Part shown: in pieces, positions 33,992 through 42,562 of the stretch
Layout of the letters: the number at the start of each line of letters is the position of its first letter
Numbering within the stretch: position 1 is the first letter of the stretch
Origin: Halomonas sp. M4R1S46
GTDB taxonomy: Bacteria; Pseudomonadota; Gammaproteobacteria; Pseudomonadales; Halomonadaceae
Reading direction: 5' to 3'
DNA: 64,000 nucleotides
Assembly (NCBI RefSeq): GCF_025725685.1
Contig: NZ_CP107008.1
Span: 2,418,001 to 2,482,000 of the forward strand
Notes under the pieces: generated by a model
Databases searched by the model: none
What the model was told of the DNA's origin: nothing
Seen by the model: the letters and a program-made list of their open reading frames with translations, nothing else
Program-made: the position numbers and the translations under genes

Positions 33992-36616
33992 TCAGTCGTC
34001 TGGCTTGCCCGGCTTGCGGCGACGCGGGGCGGCCTTGCGGCTGGCACTGCGACGCCGGCTGGAGGCCGGCTTGTCGCTGGCGGCCGATGCCGCACTATCT
34101 GCCGCCGGATCGGCCTCGCCCGCCTCCTCGGCCGGCTGGGCGGTCTCCTGCAGGGGCTCGGCCGGCTGGTCAGCCGCCTGCGCGGGCTTGGCCGAGCGAG
34201 CGGTGGTCTTCGACGTCTTGGCTGGCTGGGCGGCCTCCTGCGGGGGCTTGGCCGAGCGAGGGGTGGTCTTCGACGTCTTGGCCGACTGGGCGGCCTCCTT
34301 CGGGGGCTCGGCCGGCGTGGCAGCGGGCTGCGAAGCCTCGGCCGGCTGGGCGGCCTCCTGCGGGGGCTTGGCCGAGCGAGGGGTGGTCTTCGACGTCTTG
34401 GCCGACTGGGCGGCCTCCTTCGGGGGCTCGGCCGGCTTGGCCTGGCGGAACAGCGACTGGATACGGGCGAAGCGCTCGGCGGCGTGCTCGCTGAGCTCAC
34501 CGCTGGCAGCCAGCACGTGATCGATATGCGCCAGATGCCCTTCGATCTGCTCGGCGCTCTGCCCCGCCAGCAGCGTCGGGATCGCCGCCAGCGCCGCCTG
34601 GTGATCCTGGTTGAGGATGAAGAACTGCTCGCGCACCAAGTGCTTGAAGTCGGCCAGGCGGATCCCCGGCTCGAGTTCCGCCCGGGAGGCCCGCAGGCGC
34701 TTGAAGTTGCGCTCGTCACTGGCGGGCGCGCCGCCCAGCACATGGATGACCGAGCGCATGACCGCCTCGTGGCTGCCGCCCTCGGCGACCCGGGCATGGA
34801 TCTCCTCCCGGCGGCGCTGGACGAAGCGACGGTGCTCCGGCTCGGCGCCGGGGCGACGGCGAGGCACATGGGCGTCACCGCCGAGGCCGACCAGGGCCTG
34901 CAGCAGCGGCTGGCCATAGAGGTCCAGGAAGACCCGCTCGCTGGTCCGGTCACGCAGGTTGCGCCAGGCGTCGAGGACATGGGTGATCTGGCTGGAGAGG
35001 ATGCCCTCCACCGCCCGGTAGACGTTGTCCTGGCCCACCTCGTGGCGTTCGCGGCGAATCGTCTCGGCCATCACCGGCACCGGTACCATCAGCGGGTTGC
35101 GATCCGACAGCAACCGGTAGGCCATGCGGTTGGGGTGCAACAGCCGCATCCAGTGGGCGGCCTCCGGGGTCGCCAGCGCCTGGACCCAGGGCTGCACGAA
35201 GAAACGATACAGCCCCAGGTTGATCTCGGAGATGCGCGCCACCGTGGCGAAGCGTCGGTCGTCCTCCGGGCGGTGCTGGACCTCCCGGTCGAGTTCCTCG
35301 ATGCTGCGGCGCTCGAACTCGAGCAGGTAGTCGCGTTCGATCAGCTCGGCATCGGGGCGATCCTCGGCCCGCGAGATCGAGGTCTCGTAGAGCCCCGGCG
35401 GGAGCACGTCGATGTAGTCCATGTTGGCGGTGAACTCGGCGTGCTCCTTGCGGGACACGCTGCCCGACACGAAGATCCCCAGGTGGCCCGTGGTGTCATG
35501 GACGCAGTACACCAGGGTCTGCTCGTTGGCGATGATGTCGTCGGTGTCCTCGTAGAGGTCGCGGATCCAGCCCAGCGCCTGGGGCGGCGGCGTGATGTCA
35601 TCGCCCCGGGAGCAGAACACCACCACCGGCGAGCGCAGGTTGCGCAGGTCGATGCGACGACCGTCCGAGGTGACCAGCTGGGCGGTGGAGAGACGGTTGC
35701 CGACGAACAGGTTGTCGACGATGTACTGGATCTCCTGGGCGCCCAGCACCACATGCCCGCCCCACCAGCGCTCGAACTCCAGATAGCGGTCGGCCTCGGT
35801 ATCGACATTGGCGTAGAGCCGATACTGCTTGTTCCACCAGGTATTGGCCGGATTGAGGCGCTCGAAGTTCTGGACCAGCCAGGCCCCGTCGAAGTGTCCA
35901 GCCCCCAGGTCACCGAGCAGCGCGGTCACCCAGGTGCCGCCGGTCATCCCGCCGGTATAGCGCATCGGCGCACGGCCATGCTCGCCCGCCCAGTAGGACA
36001 GCGGCGCGCCGGCGATCAGGATCGGGCCGAACACCTCGGGCTCCAGGGCCGCCGCCATCATGATCTGCCAGCCCGCCTGGCAGTTGCCGACGACCATCGG
36101 CTTCTCCGCGGTCTCGGCGTGGAGGTCGATGACATGGCGCAGGAAGGCAACCTCCGCCTCGACCACGTCCTCGACGGTCTGGCCGGGCTCGGGGTACGGC
36201 AGGAAGCCGATGAAGTAGCAGGGATGCCCGGCGCGCAGGGCCACGCCGAGTTCGCTGTCGGGCTTGAAGCCGCCGATCCCCGGCCCGTGACCGGCGCGGG
36301 GATCGACGACCACGAAGGGCCGCATCTGCGGGTCGGTCTCCATCGCCTGGGGCGGCAGGATCCGCAGCAACTCGTAGTTCACCGGGCGCGGCAAGTCACG
36401 CCCGTCCAGCAGCACCTCGGCCTCGAAGCCCAGCACATTGGGCTTGGTCTGCTCGATATGCTCGAGATACTGGTTGCCGCGCTGGCGCATGACATCCAGG
36501 TAGAGCGTGCTGCGCTCCAGAGTGTCGCGCCAGTAGTCGAAGGCGGCGCGACCGAAACCGAAGGGATCCATGAAGGACAGCGCGGCTGGCGGCAGGGTCG
36601 GCATCAGGGCATTCAT
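33992..36616 (-). CDS. DUF3141 (PhaC-related alpha/beta-hydrolase) protein with repetitive C-terminal tail
   Basis: 874 residues. Residues about 1-720 resemble DUF3141 proteins, distant relatives of polyhydroxyalkanoate synthases: MDPFGFGRAAFDYWRDTLERS, RPFVVVDPRAGHGPGIGGFK, and VVGNCQAGWQIMMAAAL, which carries a nucleophile-elbow-like G-N-C-Q-A-G. PVVVFCSRGDDITPPPQAL supplies a likely Asp, and VHDTTGHLGIFVSG a likely His. A Cys at the elbow fits PhaC-type chemistry, but no PhaC activity is claimed. The tail (after about 725) is Ala/Lys/Pro/Ser-rich repeats ending in a basic RRRSASRKAAPRRRK stretch, like PhaF/PhaI or histone-like tails, suggesting granule or nucleic-acid binding. ATG 36616 has GGAG 7 nt upstream. 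Confidence 0.8.
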   Translation of the reverse strand: MNALMPTLPPAALSFMDPFGFGRAAFDYWRDTLERSTLYLDVMRQRGNQYLEHIEQTKPNVLGFEAEVLLDGRDLPRPVNYELLRILPPQAMETDPQMRPFVVVDPRAGHGPGIGGFKPDSELGVALRAGHPCYFIGFLPYPEPGQTVEDVVEAEVAFLRHVIDLHAETAEKPMVVGNCQAGWQIMMAAALEPEVFGPILIAGAPLSYWAGEHGRAPMRYTGGMTGGTWVTALLGDLGAGHFDGAWLVQNFERLNPANTWWNKQYRLYANVDTEADRYLEFERWWGGHVVLGAQEIQYIVDNLFVGNRLSTAQLVTSDGRRIDLRNLRSPVVVFCSRGDDITPPPQALGWIRDLYEDTDDIIANEQTLVYCVHDTTGHLGIFVSGSVSRKEHAEFTANMDYIDVLPPGLYETSISRAEDRPDAELIERDYLLEFERRSIEELDREVQHRPEDDRRFATVARISEINLGLYRFFVQPWVQALATPEAAHWMRLLHPNRMAYRLLSDRNPLMVPVPVMAETIRRERHEVGQDNVYRAVEGILSSQITHVLDAWRNLRDRTSERVFLDLYGQPLLQALVGLGGDAHVPRRRPGAEPEHRRFVQRRREEIHARVAEGGSHEAVMRSVIHVLGGAPASDERNFKRLRASRAELEPGIRLADFKHLVREQFFILNQDHQAALAAIPTLLAGQSAEQIEGHLAHIDHVLAASGELSEHAAERFARIQSLFRQAKPAEPPKEAAQSAKTSKTTPRSAKPPQEAAQPAEASQPAATPAEPPKEAAQSAKTSKTTPRSAKPPQEAAQPAKTSKTTARSAKPAQAADQPAEPLQETAQPAEEAGEADPAADSAASAASDKPASSRRRSASRKAAPRRRKPGKPDD
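34164..34436. repeat. In-frame tandem repeat encoding the DUF3141 protein tail
   Basis: A 93-bp block at 34224-34316 recurs without a single difference at 34344-34436 (period 120 bp, 40 codons). A diverged partial copy lies at about 34164-34223. The encoded motif is an Ala/Lys/Ser/Thr-rich unit. Perfect identity suggests recent duplication or conversion. Confidence 0.9.
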
Positions 36617-36740
36617 CGTTGGACTCCATGGGTGGCCATGGGAAGGCGAAGGACATTCGCCGCGTGAGACTCGTCTTTGCTGCAGTGCAATATAGCGAAA
36701 AAATCGGCTCCAGGCGAGAAGCGGTCTCGGCACGCCGGCC

Positions 36741-37646
36741 TCAGAGCGTGGCCAGGTGTTTCGCGTCCGCCTCGCCCAGCAGCTCGACCAGCCCCCGCCG
36801 TGCCCGGTATCGAGCCTCCTCGGCCAGGCGCCCCCAGGCCAGCAGGCGGGCGCCGCCCTCGCCGCGCGCCCGGTCCAGGCGAAGCCCCGGTCCGCCACTC
36901 AGCAGGGCCGCCGGGGGCAATGACAGCTGCCACAGCCGGGCATGACCCTGCGGCACGAGTCGCGGCTGGCGCTCCCGCAGTCGCCCGCCGAGCAGCACCC
37001 GCAGCTGCTCGACCACCGGATCCAGGCCGGTCAGGGCCTCGTCCAGGGCCTCCTCGCCGGTGAGCCCCGGTGCCATGGCGGCGAAACCCAGGCGATTGCC
37101 CTCGACGCGAAACCGTACCTCCACCAGGCCCGTCAGCCCCAGGGCGGCAATGCCCTGGCCCGCCAGCCGCCCCAGATAGGTGCTGCGCTCGGCGGTCAGC
37201 CAGCCAAGCGGCGCCACCGAGAGAGCCTCGTGCAGGCGCTGGCGGGGGGCCAGGTAGATCACTCGGCCCTGGCCGTCGGCCAGCAGGGACATCCGCACCT
37301 CCCGCCCCGCCGCCCCACGGATCACCGGCAGGCCGGCCTCGCGCATCCGCTGGCACATGCCGCCGCCCTCGGCCATGGCCGCCAGCAGCTCGGTCGGCGG
37401 GCCGAGGAAGCGCAGGTCGGCACGCCGGCAGGCCTCGGCCAGCGCCAGCTGCTCGACGGCCCGCCCCTCGCCGGGGTGAAGCGCCTCGCAGCCCGCCTCC
37501 CGGGCCTGTGCCACCAGTGCCTCGGCGCTGCCCTCGGCCAGGATGGCCGTCAGGCCGAGCTCGGCACAGGCCTGGCGCAGGCGCAGGCCGCCGGGACCGC
37601 CGGCGGCGACCAGCAGGCGGGAAACGGCAGGCGGGGATGCTGACAT
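36741..37646 (-). CDS. Degenerate biotin-carboxylase-like protein
   Basis: 301 residues. The N-terminus (RLLVAAGGPGGLRLRQACAELGLTA, then HPGEGRAVEQ and LRFLGPPTELLAAM) follows the biotin carboxylase N-domain, where HPGYGFLSEN and FIGP normally occur. The ATP-grasp lid and its Lys/Gly-rich loop are essentially deleted. The segment that should read EMN-R-QVEH is instead AAMAPGLTGEEALDEALTGLDP. Catalysis is therefore unlikely. The ATG at 37646 has CCGGAG 5 nt upstream. It is divergent from a LysR regulator (95 bp between starts) and downstream of nothing obvious. It may be a binding or regulatory relic; function unknown. Confidence 0.6.
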   Translation of the reverse strand: MSASPPAVSRLLVAAGGPGGLRLRQACAELGLTAILAEGSAEALVAQAREAGCEALHPGEGRAVEQLALAEACRRADLRFLGPPTELLAAMAEGGGMCQRMREAGLPVIRGAAGREVRMSLLADGQGRVIYLAPRQRLHEALSVAPLGWLTAERSTYLGRLAGQGIAALGLTGLVEVRFRVEGNRLGFAAMAPGLTGEEALDEALTGLDPVVEQLRVLLGGRLRERQPRLVPQGHARLWQLSLPPAALLSGGPGLRLDRARGEGGARLLAWGRLAEEARYRARRGLVELLGEADAKHLATL

Positions 37647-37740
37647 GGTGACTCCGGATGGCTTGCAGGACAAAGCCGATGCTAGCATGACGGCACGGCA
37701 TGCCCGGACGCTACCGCGCCCCGCCCCACTGGACGACGCC

Positions 37741-38727
37741 ATGACCACACCCCGACTGCTCAATCGTCTGACCTTCCGCCAGCTCCAGGTCTTCCGCGCC
37801 GTCCATGAACGCCAGTCCTATTCCCGGGCCGCCGAGGCCCTGGGACTGACCCAGCCGGCAGTCAGCGCCCAGATCCGCCAGCTCGAGCAGGTCCTCGGCC
37901 AGCCGCTGTTCCGCTATGCCGGGCGCACCCTGCACATCCTGCCCGCCGCGGATGCCCTGGCGGCCTCGGTGCGGGCCATCTTCGGCCAGGTCGCCCGGCT
38001 GCAGATGAGCCTGTCGGACCTCGACGGCACCATCAGCGGCGAACTCAACCTGGCGGCGGTGTCCACCGCCCAGTATGTGGTGCCGCACCTGCTGGCTCGC
38101 TTCCGTGCCCACTACCCCAATGTCCAGATCCGCCTGCGCGTGTGCAATCGCGGCCGGGCCCTGGAGCGCCTGGCCGAGCAGCGCGATGACCTGGTGATCA
38201 TGGCCAGGGTGCCCCCGGACGAGGACCTGGTGTTCATGCCGATCCTCGACAACGAGATGATTCCGGTGGTCTGGCCGGGCCACCCCCTGCTGGCGGCCGA
38301 GCGGCCGACCCTGGAGGACCTGGCCCGTCACTACGTACTGATGCGCGAGCCCGGCTCCGGGGTGCGGGGCGCCCTGGAGGAACTCGCCGCCGAGCAGGAC
38401 GTCGATCTGGCCCATGCCATCGAGATGGGCACCAACGAGGCGGTCAAGCAGGGCGTCATGGCCCAGCTCGGGGTCGCCGTGCTGCCGCGCCTGGCGGTAC
38501 GCCTGGAACTCGAGGCCGGGCTGCTCGCGCCGCTCGATCTGCCCGGCTTCCCGCTGCGCCATTCCTGGTGCACCGTCTACCATCGGGAACGCTACCCCAC
38601 CCCGGTGACCGAGCTCTTCCTGCGCTTCGTGCGCGATCACCTGGACGAGCTGCAGAGCCACTTCAGTGCCGTCCCTGCCCCGCTGCCCAGCCACGACGTG
38701 GCCTGCCTGCCCAAGGCCGCGGACTGA
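37741..38727 (+). CDS. LysR-type transcriptional regulator (CbbR-like branch)
   Basis: 328 residues. N-terminal winged HTH: FRQLQVFRAVHERQSYSRAAEALGLTQPAVSAQIRQLEQVLGQ (residues about 10-55; cited as positions, key residues A-x-x-L-x-x-T-Q-P-A-V-S). The effector-binding domain contains GELNLAAVSTAQYVVPHLLARF and MGTNEAVKQGVMAQLGVAVLP, typical of the CbbR/CysB-like branch. It is transcribed divergently from the biotin-carboxylase-like gene, the usual LysR arrangement, so that gene is a likely target. The ATG at 37741 is the family-consistent start although the frame extends upstream. Confidence 0.9.
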   Translation: MTTPRLLNRLTFRQLQVFRAVHERQSYSRAAEALGLTQPAVSAQIRQLEQVLGQPLFRYAGRTLHILPAADALAASVRAIFGQVARLQMSLSDLDGTISGELNLAAVSTAQYVVPHLLARFRAHYPNVQIRLRVCNRGRALERLAEQRDDLVIMARVPPDEDLVFMPILDNEMIPVVWPGHPLLAAERPTLEDLARHYVLMREPGSGVRGALEELAAEQDVDLAHAIEMGTNEAVKQGVMAQLGVAVLPRLAVRLELEAGLLAPLDLPGFPLRHSWCTVYHRERYPTPVTELFLRFVRDHLDELQSHFSAVPAPLPSHDVACLPKAAD

Positions 38728-38882
38728 GCCGCCTGTCCAGCCAAGCCGCGAATATGATAACTTAGCGCGCCAAGACCGATACACGCCACGCCTGTCGCCG
38801 GCCGTCCCCCGCTTGCCGTCACCGGACGACCCGCAACGCACACGCCTGGCGACCAGCCGCCGAGTGGAGAGGCTTCCAGCTC

Positions 38883-39941
38883 ATGAGCAACAACACCTCC
38901 AAGCATGTGTCCAGCGGTGAGAAATATCGCAACGAACACGGCGCGACTGCCATCAAGGATGGCATGAAGCAACGCCAGCAGGCCGAGGAGAGCCCGGCCC
39001 TCGGCCGCAAGCCGAAGTGGCTGCGGGCCCAGATCCCCGGCGGCGAGCGCTTCGACGCCGTGAAGAAGAACGTGGCCGAGCACCGGCTCAGCACCGTCTG
39101 TGCCGAGTCCCACTGCCCCAACATGGGCGAGTGCTGGAGCAACGGCACCGCCACCATCATGCTGATGGGCTCGGTGTGCACCCGGGCCTGTCGCTTCTGC
39201 GCGGTGGACACCGGCAATCCCAAGGGTTGGCTGGATGCCGAGGAACCGGAGAATACCGCCAAGTCCGTGGAGCTGATGGGCCTGCGCTACATCGTGCTGA
39301 CCTCGGTGGACCGTGACGACCTGCCCGACGGCGGTGCCGGCCACTATGCCGACTGCATCCGCGCCATCAAGGCCCGCACCCCCGAGGTCGCGGTGGAGGC
39401 CCTGACGCCCGACTTCGACGGCGCGCCCAGCGCCATCGAACGAGTCGTCGATTCCGGCCTCGAGGTCTTCGCCCAGAACGTCGAGACCGTCGAGCGCCTG
39501 ACCCGTCGCGTGCGCGACCCCCGCGCCGGCTACCGCAAGACCCTGGATGTTCTGGCCCACGCCAAGCGCCATCGCCCCGACGTCATCACCAAGACCAGCC
39601 TGATGCTGGGCCTCGGCGAGACCGAGGACGAGATCCTCCAGACCTTCGACGACCTGCGCGCCATCGGCGTCGACATCGTCACCCTCGGCCAGTACCTGCG
39701 TCCCACCCGCAACCACCTGCCGGTGGAACGCTGGGTCACCCCGGAGGAGTTCGAGCGTTATCGCCGGCTGGGCCTGGAGAAGGGCTTCATGGAGGTGCCG
39801 TCCGGCCCCCTGGTGCGCTCCAGCTACCGTGCCGACCGGGTGTTCGAGAACAACAACCTGGGCCTGGAGCTCGCCTCCCCCGCCGAGGTGCCGGGCCAGG
39901 CGCCCGACCCCAACCTCATCCCCGCACGCAACGTGGGCTGA
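38883..39941 (+). CDS. lipA: Lipoyl synthase
   Basis: Radical-SAM enzyme inserting two sulfurs into octanoyl-protein. 352 residues. The auxiliary 4Fe-4S cluster is CAESHCPNMGECWS. The radical-SAM cluster is CTRACRFC. Others are VDRDDLPDGGA, TKTSLMLGLGETEDEI, TLGQYLRPTRNHLPVERW and the C-terminal GPLVRSSYRAD, whose Ser ligates the auxiliary cluster. It is convergent with lipB, with a shared bidirectional terminator between them. Confidence 0.97.
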   Translation: MSNNTSKHVSSGEKYRNEHGATAIKDGMKQRQQAEESPALGRKPKWLRAQIPGGERFDAVKKNVAEHRLSTVCAESHCPNMGECWSNGTATIMLMGSVCTRACRFCAVDTGNPKGWLDAEEPENTAKSVELMGLRYIVLTSVDRDDLPDGGAGHYADCIRAIKARTPEVAVEALTPDFDGAPSAIERVVDSGLEVFAQNVETVERLTRRVRDPRAGYRKTLDVLAHAKRHRPDVITKTSLMLGLGETEDEILQTFDDLRAIGVDIVTLGQYLRPTRNHLPVERWVTPEEFERYRRLGLEKGFMEVPSGPLVRSSYRADRVFENNNLGLELASPAEVPGQAPDPNLIPARNVG

Positions 39942-40018
39942 GGGGGTTAGGGCCGAGAGCCGAGAGCCAAGCAGGCTTCAGCGCTTGTCTCGGGGCTAAC
40001 CACGGATCGGCAAGGCAC

Positions 40019-40052
40019 AAAAAAATCCCGAGGCCAGGACCTCGGGATTTTT
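40019..40052. terminator. Bidirectional terminator between lipA and lipB
   Basis: A symmetric hairpin AATCCCGAGG-CCAGGA-CCTCGGGATT flanked by A-run on the left and T-run on the right. It works for lipA on plus and lipB on minus. Confidence 0.95.
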
Positions 40053-40071
40053 TTGTGCTTCGGGAGCAGCC

Positions 40072-40710
40072 CTAGCTTTTTGCTGCGTCGACGAGTTCGC
40101 GCCCCAGCTCCCGCGCCAGGCGTTCGGCGAGGCGCTCGGCGACCGCCGCCACCCCCGGCGAGGACGGCGCCACGTCGGCCAGGCGCGTCATGGCCATGCC
40201 GGCATAGCCGCAGGGATTGATGCGATCGAAGGGCGAGAGGTCGCCGTCGACGTTCAGGGCGATGCCGTGGAAGCTCGCCCCGCGCCGGATCCGCAGGCCC
40301 AGGGAGGCGATCTTGGCCTCGCCCACATAGACGCCGGGCGCATCCGGGCGGGCATGGGCCTCGACTCCATGGTCGGCGAGCAGCGCGATGGCCGCGTTCT
40401 CCAGGGCACTCACCAGGTCGCGCACGCCCAGCCGGGCGCGGCGCACGTCGAGCAGCGGGTAGAGCACCACCTGGCCGGGCCCGTGATAGGTCACCTGTCC
40501 ACCGCGGTCGGTCTGCACGACCGGAATGTCACCGGGCATCAGCAGGTGCTCGGGCTTGCCGGCCTGCCCCTGGGTGAACACCGGATCATGCTCGACCAGC
40601 CACAGCTGATCGGGGGTGGCGGGGTCGCGGCCGTCGGTGAGATCGCGCATGGCCCGCCACACGGGCTCGTAGGGGCGGCGGCCCAGGCGATGCACCTGCA
40701 GCGGCTCCAC
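40072..40710 (-). CDS. lipB: Octanoyl-[ACP]:protein N-octanoyltransferase
   Basis: Transfers octanoate from ACP to lipoyl domains, the step before LipA. 212 residues. It has GGQVTYHGPGQ, AKIASLGLRI with the catalytic Lys, and INPCGYAGMAMT with the catalytic Cys. The GTG start at 40710 lies 1 nt past the ybeD stop. It ends at the shared terminator. Last gene of the proA-to-lipB run. Confidence 0.96.
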   Translation of the reverse strand: MEPLQVHRLGRRPYEPVWRAMRDLTDGRDPATPDQLWLVEHDPVFTQGQAGKPEHLLMPGDIPVVQTDRGGQVTYHGPGQVVLYPLLDVRRARLGVRDLVSALENAAIALLADHGVEAHARPDAPGVYVGEAKIASLGLRIRRGASFHGIALNVDGDLSPFDRINPCGYAGMAMTRLADVAPSSPGVAAVAERLAERLARELGRELVDAAKS

Positions 40711-40711
40711 C

Positions 40712-41026
40712 TCAGACCACCATGTGCACGCGACCGCTGGCCTTGAGCTCGGTGAACAGCGCCTTCAGCTGCACCTCGCCGGTGGCCCGCAGGGTCAGCC
40801 GCACGGACTGGAAGCGGCCGTTGCGACTCGGCACCACCTGGATGCACCGTGCGTCGAAGTCGGGAGCGTGGCGCGTGACCACCTGACACACCATGGCGGC
40901 GAAGTCATCGGCGGCATCGCCCACGACCTTGATCGGATAATCGCAGGGAAAGGTGATCTTCGGCGACTTGCCGGCACGACGGCCGGTGGACGGCTGGCGA
41001 AGATCACGCAGGGTCTTGTCGGTCAT
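40712..41026 (-). CDS. ybeD: YbeD/DUF493 family protein
   Basis: A 104-residue ACT-like alpha/beta protein: ITFPCDYPIKVVGDAADDFAAMV near residue 25, then VVPSRNGRFQSVRLTLRA and a C-terminal LFTELKASGRVHMVV. YbeD proteins are encoded next to lipB in gammaproteobacteria and are proposed to regulate lipoate or D-alanine-related steps; no activity is proven. It is about 15 residues longer than E. coli YbeD at the N-terminus. Confidence 0.9.
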   Translation of the reverse strand: MTDKTLRDLRQPSTGRRAGKSPKITFPCDYPIKVVGDAADDFAAMVCQVVTRHAPDFDARCIQVVPSRNGRFQSVRLTLRATGEVQLKALFTELKASGRVHMVV

Positions 41027-41094
41027 TCCACACCCGTCAGGAAGAATACCCGACCATTCTACTCAACCCGCGCCCTGCCACCAAGGGCGCGGGT

Positions 41095-41280
41095 GGGCGC
41101 CGGCAGGGCTATCGCAGATAGCGGTATCTCTCGGGGCTGATCCGTCGACAAGCCTGCGAGGAGGCGCTGTGAATACCTCCATGTAAGCTACCGACGCCTT
41201 CCCTGGCGTAGGACCTCCTCTTCGGCTTGTCCCCGGCGCCCATCGTCTGACTCAACTGCGATAGCCCTGTGGGCGCCGGC
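41095..41280. repeat. Long nested inverted-repeat element between dacA and ybeD
   Basis: Outer arms CAGGGCTATCGCAG (41104-41117) and CTGCGATAGCCCTG (41256-41269) are perfectly complementary and sit within GGGCGCCGGC flanks. Inner arms GACAAGCC-GAGGAGG (41146-41164) and CCTCCTC-GGCTTGTC (41214-41231) also pair, and GACGCC/GGCGTA lies at the centre. The whole ~175 nt can fold into one long stem. It contains no gene. Confidence 0.75.
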
Positions 41281-41285
41281 CCGGC

Positions 41286-42503
41286 TCAGTCGAGGAAACC
41301 GCCCAGCAGGTTGGTGAAGAAGCGCTGTACCTTGTCGAACAGGCGCTTGAAGAAGCCGCCCTCCTCGATGGCCTCCAGGGCCAGCAGCGGGCGCTCGCCG
41401 ACCACTTCGTCGCCCAGGCGCACTTCCATGCGCCCGACCGTCTCGCCGGCGGCGATGGGCGCGGTGAGGTCCGCCTGGAGGTCGAGCTTGGCGGCAAGCT
41501 CCTGGTTGCGGTCGCGAGGCACGGTCATGAAGACGTTGCGGTCGACGCCGACGCGCAGCTCGTTCTTGTCACCGCCCCAGACGCGCGGCGTGTTGAGTAC
41601 GGCGCCCTGGTCATACAGCTTGAGGGTCTCGTAGTAGCGGAACCCGTAGCTCAGCAGCTTCTGGGTCTCCTGGGCGCGGGCCTCCTCGGAGGCGGTGCCC
41701 ATGACCACCGAGATCAGGCGCATCTCGTCGCGCTCGGCGGAGGACACCAGGCAGTAGCCGGCCTCCTCGGTCCAGCCGGTCTTCAGGCCGTCGACGCTGG
41801 CATCCCGCCACAGCAGGCGGTTGCGGTTGGGCTGCTCGATCCCGCCGTAGGTGAACTGCTTCTGGCGGTAGATGCGATAGTGCTGGGGGTAGTCGTTGAT
41901 GATGTGCTGGGCCAGCAGCGCCAGGTCGCGAGCCGAGGAGTAGTGGTTCTCGTCGGGCAGCCCGGTCGGGTTGACGAAATGGGTGTTGGTCAGCCCCAGC
42001 CGCGCGGCATGCTGGTTCATGATGTCGGCGAAGGGTTCGGTGCCCCCCGCCAGGTATTCGGCGATGGCCACACTGGCGTCGTTGCCGGAGACGATGACGA
42101 TGCCGTGCAGCAGTTCGCTGACCGGCACCTGCTCGCCGACCTCGATGAACATCTTCGAGCCACCGGTGCGCCAGGCCTTCTCGCTGACCGGCACCGGGTC
42201 ATCGGGGGCGATATTGCCGCTGTTCAGCTCGCGCTCCACCAGGTAGGCGGTCATCAGCTTGGTCAGGCTGGCCGGCGGCAGGCGCTCGTCCGGATTGTGC
42301 TGCGCGAGCACGCGACCGCTGTCGGCATCCATCAGGATCCAGGAGGTCGCGGCCAGCTGCGGCGGTGCCGGGATCATGGTCTGGGTCTGGGGAAGCTGCT
42401 GGGGCTGCGGCGTCTGGGCCAGCAGCGGTGAGGCCACCAGCGACAGGCAGGCCAACAGGACCGGCACGAGCCGGCGGAAACGGGACGAACGCAGGACTTT
42501 CAT
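41286..42503 (-). CDS. dacA: D-alanyl-D-alanine carboxypeptidase (PBP5/6 class)
   Basis: 405 residues. Signal peptide (RLVPVLLACLSLVASPLLAQ). The penicillin-binding active site has SLTK (PPASLTKLM, near residue 80), SGN (IVSGNDAS) and KTG (DGLKTGWTEEAG). A C-terminal beta domain is followed by an amphipathic helix (FFKRLFDKVQRFFTNLLGGFL) that anchors it to the inner membrane. It trims the terminal D-Ala of pentapeptides. The start at 42503 is chosen to fit the signal peptide; the open frame begins at 42566. Confidence 0.95.
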   Translation of the reverse strand: MKVLRSSRFRRLVPVLLACLSLVASPLLAQTPQPQQLPQTQTMIPAPPQLAATSWILMDADSGRVLAQHNPDERLPPASLTKLMTAYLVERELNSGNIAPDDPVPVSEKAWRTGGSKMFIEVGEQVPVSELLHGIVIVSGNDASVAIAEYLAGGTEPFADIMNQHAARLGLTNTHFVNPTGLPDENHYSSARDLALLAQHIINDYPQHYRIYRQKQFTYGGIEQPNRNRLLWRDASVDGLKTGWTEEAGYCLVSSAERDEMRLISVVMGTASEEARAQETQKLLSYGFRYYETLKLYDQGAVLNTPRVWGGDKNELRVGVDRNVFMTVPRDRNQELAAKLDLQADLTAPIAAGETVGRMEVRLGDEVVGERPLLALEAIEEGGFFKRLFDKVQRFFTNLLGGFLD

Positions 42504-42562
42504 GAATGGTGGTCTCTTCGGGTGCATCAGGGTGATCGATTGACGATGACGGAACGCCGAGC

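Noticed and set aside
36617..36898. Longer start for the DUF3141 protein
   Set aside because: The added part is Arg/Trp-rich frame-shadow sequence overlapping the neighbouring gene, while 36616 has an ideal ribosome site.
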